The position numbers and the translations under genes were made by a program. 64,000 nucleotides of DNA from Roseiconus lacunae. GTDB lineage: Bacteria > Planctomycetota > Planctomycetia > Pirellulales > Pirellulaceae. Below are positions 61,028-64,000 of the stretch, piece by piece. Each line of letters opens with the position of its first letter. Within the stretch, counting starts at the first letter, position 1. The notes beneath the pieces are model-generated. The model ran no database searches. It worked only from the letters and a program-made list of their open reading frames with translations, and had not been told where the DNA came from. The DNA lies in the NCBI RefSeq assembly GCF_008312935.1, contig NZ_VSZO01000001.1, forward strand, positions 62,001 to 126,000, read 5' to 3'.

Positions 61028-62404
61028 GTGACTGATTTAGCTGTCGATCTGTCGATCGCCCTCGTCGATGACGACAACGATTTCCGTTCGATGACGGCTC
61101 GAACGTTGCGAAAATTTGGCTACACGGTCACGGATTTCGAATCGGGCGAAACAGCGATCAGCGCGTTTGAGAAAACCAGCTTTGATGTCGCGGTGATAGA
61201 CCTTTCGATGCCTGGCATGTCCGGACTGGACGTCTTACGCCAGATCTGTGAACGGTCCCCGGAAACAGAAACGGTGATGCTGACGGGCGACGCGACCGTC
61301 CGGACCGCTGTCGATGCGATGAAGCTCGGCGCACACGATTACCTTAGCAAGCCGATCGAGATGGACGAACTGCGCGTCGTCATCGATAAAGCGTATCAAC
61401 AGAGCCAACTGCGGAAAGAAAACGAGCGTCTGCGCGTCGCCCTCGAACGGACTCGCCCTAATTTTGAGATGATCGGACGATCCTCTGGAATGCAGGAGGT
61501 ATTGAGACTGATCGATCGCGCCGGGCCGACCGACAAGCCGATTTTGATTCAAGGTGAAAGCGGTACGGGAAAAGAATTGGTCGCACACGCATTGCACCAG
61601 GCCAGTCAAGTTGCCGACAAACCGATGGTCGTGATCAACTGTGCCGCACTCCCCGAAAACCTACTTGAAAGCGAACTCTTTGGCCACGAAAAAGGCGCCT
61701 TCACGGGCGCGACAAATGCCAAGCCAGGCCTATTCGAAGTTGCCGACGGTGGCACCCTGTTTGTCGATGAAATCGGCGAGTTGGCACCCTCACTGCAAGC
61801 GAAATTCTTGCGAGTTCTTGAGGACGGAACACTGCGACGACTTGGTTCGACCAAAGAAAGGAAAGTCAAAGTTAGGATTATCAGTGCCACCAATCGCGAT
61901 ATGGAACGCGAAGTCAATGAGGGGCGATTCCGGGAAGATCTGTACTACCGCATCGACGTATTAACGCTGCGTTTACCACCGCTTCGAGAACGCGACGATG
62001 ACGTCAGCCAACTAGCCAGTTTTTTCGCCGGTGAGGACTGGGAAATCGAACCGGAAGCGATGCAAGCCATACGGCAATACAGTTGGCCCGGCAACATTCG
62101 GCAACTGATCAACGCGATCGAAAGGGCTCGCATTCTTGCCGACCAAGAAGTCATTCAACTGCGCAATCTTCCCGATCCGGTGGCACACTGTGCCGATGCA
62201 CCGCAGGTTCGACTTGATGGCCCCGATGCGATCGAAGGCGACGACTTGAATTCAATCCAGAAAGCGCACATTGCTGAGTTGATGACCCGTGAACAGGGTA
62301 ACAAGGCACGTGTCGCTCGACGGCTTGGGGTAAGCCGACGAACCCTCTATCGGTTGCTTGACAAATATGATTTGCCGACCCAGGTGACGCCCCCGTCGAA
62401 ATGA
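61028..62404 (+). CDS. Sigma-54-dependent response regulator (NtrC family)
   Basis: A 458-aa three-domain activator. Receiver domain with Asp58 (AVIDLSMPG) and Lys in LSKPIEMDE; AAA domain at about 140-370 with Walker A GESGTGKE, the sigma-54 contact loop GAFTGA, Walker B-like LFVDEIGEL and arginine fingers near RFREDLYYRIDVL; and a Fis-type helix-turn-helix at the C-terminus (MTREQGNKARVARRLGVSRRTLYRLLDKYD). I start at GTG 61028 with GGAG at 61015-61018 rather than TTG 61013. Together with the upstream kinase it should control genes with -24/-12 promoters; I could not find such a promoter in the window by eye. Confidence 0.95.
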   Translation: MTDLAVDLSIALVDDDNDFRSMTARTLRKFGYTVTDFESGETAISAFEKTSFDVAVIDLSMPGMSGLDVLRQICERSPETETVMLTGDATVRTAVDAMKLGAHDYLSKPIEMDELRVVIDKAYQQSQLRKENERLRVALERTRPNFEMIGRSSGMQEVLRLIDRAGPTDKPILIQGESGTGKELVAHALHQASQVADKPMVVINCAALPENLLESELFGHEKGAFTGATNAKPGLFEVADGGTLFVDEIGELAPSLQAKFLRVLEDGTLRRLGSTKERKVKVRIISATNRDMEREVNEGRFREDLYYRIDVLTLRLPPLRERDDDVSQLASFFAGEDWEIEPEAMQAIRQYSWPGNIRQLINAIERARILADQEVIQLRNLPDPVAHCADAPQVRLDGPDAIEGDDLNSIQKAHIAELMTREQGNKARVARRLGVSRRTLYRLLDKYDLPTQVTPPSK

Positions 62405-63262
62405 ACTCGCGGATGTCACTGACCGATGCTGGTGTCTCCCGAGCGCGCGGTTCTGGCAAAGCATGCCAACGTTCGGCGCATCGTTTGTTCACACTCGATG
62501 AGTGTCCGCCCTTCGATTCACGCATTCCGGCAAGTTTTCGCGATTGGTACCAAAGTTGCATCTTGGCGACGCATCACGGTTCATTGAACGTGGTGGGCTG
62601 CCGGTCAACGCATAGCCGGTCACACGGTGTAAACCATGAAACCCGCCACGGCGACGCTTCACCCGACGATGGGACATGTGGGGCAACTGTTTCGCAGAGG
62701 GTGGAGCGTCATGAATCGTTTTTTGTTCGCTTCTCACGCAGTCGCATGGGCCTAGTGCTCCGTTCCATTTGAAACTACGGAATACAGTCATCAGCCGACC
62801 GGCGTTCGCCCCGGTTGAGGCACTGAAACCGTGGCCAACGCCATGGGGCTAATCCAAAAATCGAATTGGAATGAAGCACTCGTAGCGTCCACTATCGCCA
62901 TAGAAAATTGCTGATCTCGATGCCGGGGCCATTCACTCGGGGCAACAAGTCCCGGCATCGAGGTTGGCGACAGCAACTTGATTTTCATCTCAGTCTGAAC
63001 TTTGACACTGGCTTTGCCGCGTCGTGGAAACCTCTAACGGAGAAGTTTTTTGATCGCTTGAAAGATGTCGCTTGATTCGCAGTAACACTAGTCGAACTCC
63101 TTGTCACCTGTTTTCAAAACGGGCAATCAAGCACTGTCTTAGCAACTCGTCAGTTTCGGTCTCGCACGTTCGGGATGGTTTGACGAGAGCTGCATCCCGT
63201 GTGCACCATCGCCAGTGGTTTATTGCTCGTTGAACAGCTCTTTGCACCTCAACGAGATCATC
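62405..63262. other. 858-base gap between the NtrC-type regulator and the flavoenzyme
   Basis: No convincing gene: the one longish forward frame (62401-62772) has no recognisable sequence. The dispersed repeat copy D lies at 62781-62882. The promoter of the flavoenzyme gene is expected in the last 200 bases. Confidence 0.45.
62781..62882 (+). repeat. Dispersed intergenic repeat, copy D
   Basis: AATACAGTCATCAGCCGACC, then GGCGTTCGCCCCGGTTGAGG, CACTGAAACCGTGGCCAACG, CCATGGGGCTAATCC, and an end GGAATGAAGCACTCG. It has the same order of blocks as copies A-C. Confidence 0.7.
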
Positions 63263-64000
63263 ATGAGCAACCCAATTCCTAATCTGCTCCTGTCCCCACT
63301 TGACCTTGGTAGCCTAACGCTGCCCAACCGCATTGTCATGGCACCGCTGACGCGGGCTCGTGCTGGCGAACGACGCGTTCCGAACGACTTGATGGCCGAG
63401 TACTACGCCCAACGTGCGTCGGCCGGGCTGATCATTACCGAAGCCACCGTCGTTTCCCGGCAAGGGATCGGCTGGGCCAACACGCCCGGGATTTACAGCG
63501 ATGAAATGACCGCCGGCTGGAAGGCTGTCGTGGACGCCATTCACAATGAAGGCGGACGCGTATTCTTGCAACTCTGGCATACCGGTCGTGCCTCCCACTC
63601 CGACTTTCATGGTGGGGAACTTCCTGTTGCTCCATCGGCAATCGCAATCGAAGGCGATGGCATCCACACGCCTTCTGGAAAGAAAGCCTACGAGACTCCG
63701 CGAGCGCTCGAACTTAATGAACTCGTCGGTGTTGTCTCTAGCTACAAACGTGCCGCCGAAAATGCCCGAACTGCCGGATTCGATGGCGTAGAAATTCACT
63801 CAGCCAATGGTTATCTGCTCGATCAGTTCCTTCAATCGAAAACGAATCATCGAACTGATAGCTATGGCGGTAGTGTCGAAAACCGTTATCGTCTGCTCGG
63901 CGAAGTGGTCGATGCGGTGACGTCGGTTTGGCCTGCCAATCGCGTCGGCATTCGCATCGCACCGAACGGATCGTTCAACGACATGGGATCACCCGACTAC
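63263..64000 (+). CDS. Old Yellow Enzyme family alkene reductase, 3' end beyond the window
   Basis: From ATG 63263 the frame is open to the last base (246 codons) and so is truncated by the window. It begins NLLLSPLDLGSLTLPNRIVMAPLTRARAG, the standard FMN-binding start of NADH:flavin oxidoreductases of the OYE/NemA/XenB type. Further blocks are YYAQRASAGLIITEATVVSRQG, LQLWHTGRASH (catalytic-site His of HxGR), FDGVEIHSANGYLLDQFLQ, and TDSYGGSVENRYRL. It reduces activated alkenes or nitro compounds using NAD(P)H. The Asn/His pair that binds substrate (HSANGYL region) is present. Typical full length is about 360 aa, so about 110 residues are missing. Confidence 0.93.
   Translation, partial: MSNPIPNLLLSPLDLGSLTLPNRIVMAPLTRARAGERRVPNDLMAEYYAQRASAGLIITEATVVSRQGIGWANTPGIYSDEMTAGWKAVVDAIHNEGGRVFLQLWHTGRASHSDFHGGELPVAPSAIAIEGDGIHTPSGKKAYETPRALELNELVGVVSSYKRAAENARTAGFDGVEIHSANGYLLDQFLQSKTNHRTDSYGGSVENRYRLLGEVVDAVTSVWPANRVGIRIAPNGSFNDMGSPDY

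Noticed and set aside
62401-62772. A 123-codon frame after the NtrC-type regulator
   Set aside because: Begins by overlapping the regulator's stop and has no domain, signal or helix; the region looks intergenic.
1-64000. CRISPR arrays and rRNA genes
   Set aside because: No regularly spaced identical repeats of 24-40 bases and no rRNA-like stretches were seen. The only clustered repeats are the REP-like palindromes near the transposase, with irregular spacing.

Overview
The window looks like chromosomal DNA from a marine-type planctomycete (Pirellulales, Rhodopirellula-like). Supporting signs are two c-type cytochrome/DUF1549/DUF1553 proteins each followed by a DUF1501 protein and a sulfatase, an ECF sigma factor followed by a FecR-LamG protein, many secreted hydrolases, a formaldehyde-activating-enzyme homologue, weak Shine-Dalgarno signals at many genes, and hypothetical proteins starting NPYA. 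The genus is an inference; no rRNA is present.

Layout. 1-6.9 kb: end of a DUF4139 protein, a SulP anion transporter, an SDR oxidoreductase, and an arsenic operon (arsR, arsD, arsA, an ArsC-like phosphatase-fold reductase) with no arsB/acr3 pump beside it. 7-8.1 kb: an unknown membrane protein. 8.2-17.6 kb: a sugar catabolism locus with a divergent AraC regulator, a tagaturonate-epimerase-family protein, an L-galactose-dehydrogenase-like aldo/keto reductase, a zinc alcohol dehydrogenase, a FucP-type permease and a secreted GH29 enzyme. The genes fit L-galactose -> L-galactonolactone -> L-galactonate -> D-tagaturonate -> D-fructuronate. A convergent esterase-gluconolactonase-like fusion follows.

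18.4-25.6 kb is a genomic island ending at a tRNA-Arg gene. It holds a decayed type I restriction-modification operon (fragments of hsdM, hsdS and hsdR in order), a REP-associated tyrosine transposase with four REP-like palindromes, an intact single-chain AAA ATPase-DUF4435 protein resembling a fused PARIS-type defence protein, an excisionase-like gene, and a tyrosine integrase split by a -1 frameshift on a run of seven T. 25.8-30.4 kb: a coiled-coil protein convergent with a very large receptor-like membrane protein, both unassigned. 30.7-38.1 kb: secreted TIM-barrel proteins, a membrane-anchored GDPD phosphodiesterase, an alpha/beta hydrolase and a Fae homologue that seems to lack the catalytic histidine.

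38.3-58.3 kb: a PAS-AraC regulator, then two copies of the module cytochrome-DUF1549-DUF1553 / DUF1501 / sulfatase, separated by a Tat-exported unknown protein, an ECF sigma factor, a FecR-LamG protein and an extra sulfatase. 58.6-62.4 kb: a three-PAS histidine kinase, a short receiver protein and an NtrC-type regulator. The window ends inside an Old Yellow Enzyme gene. A dispersed intergenic repeat of about 100 bp occurs at least four times between 38 and 63 kb, twice directly upstream of the cytochrome genes.
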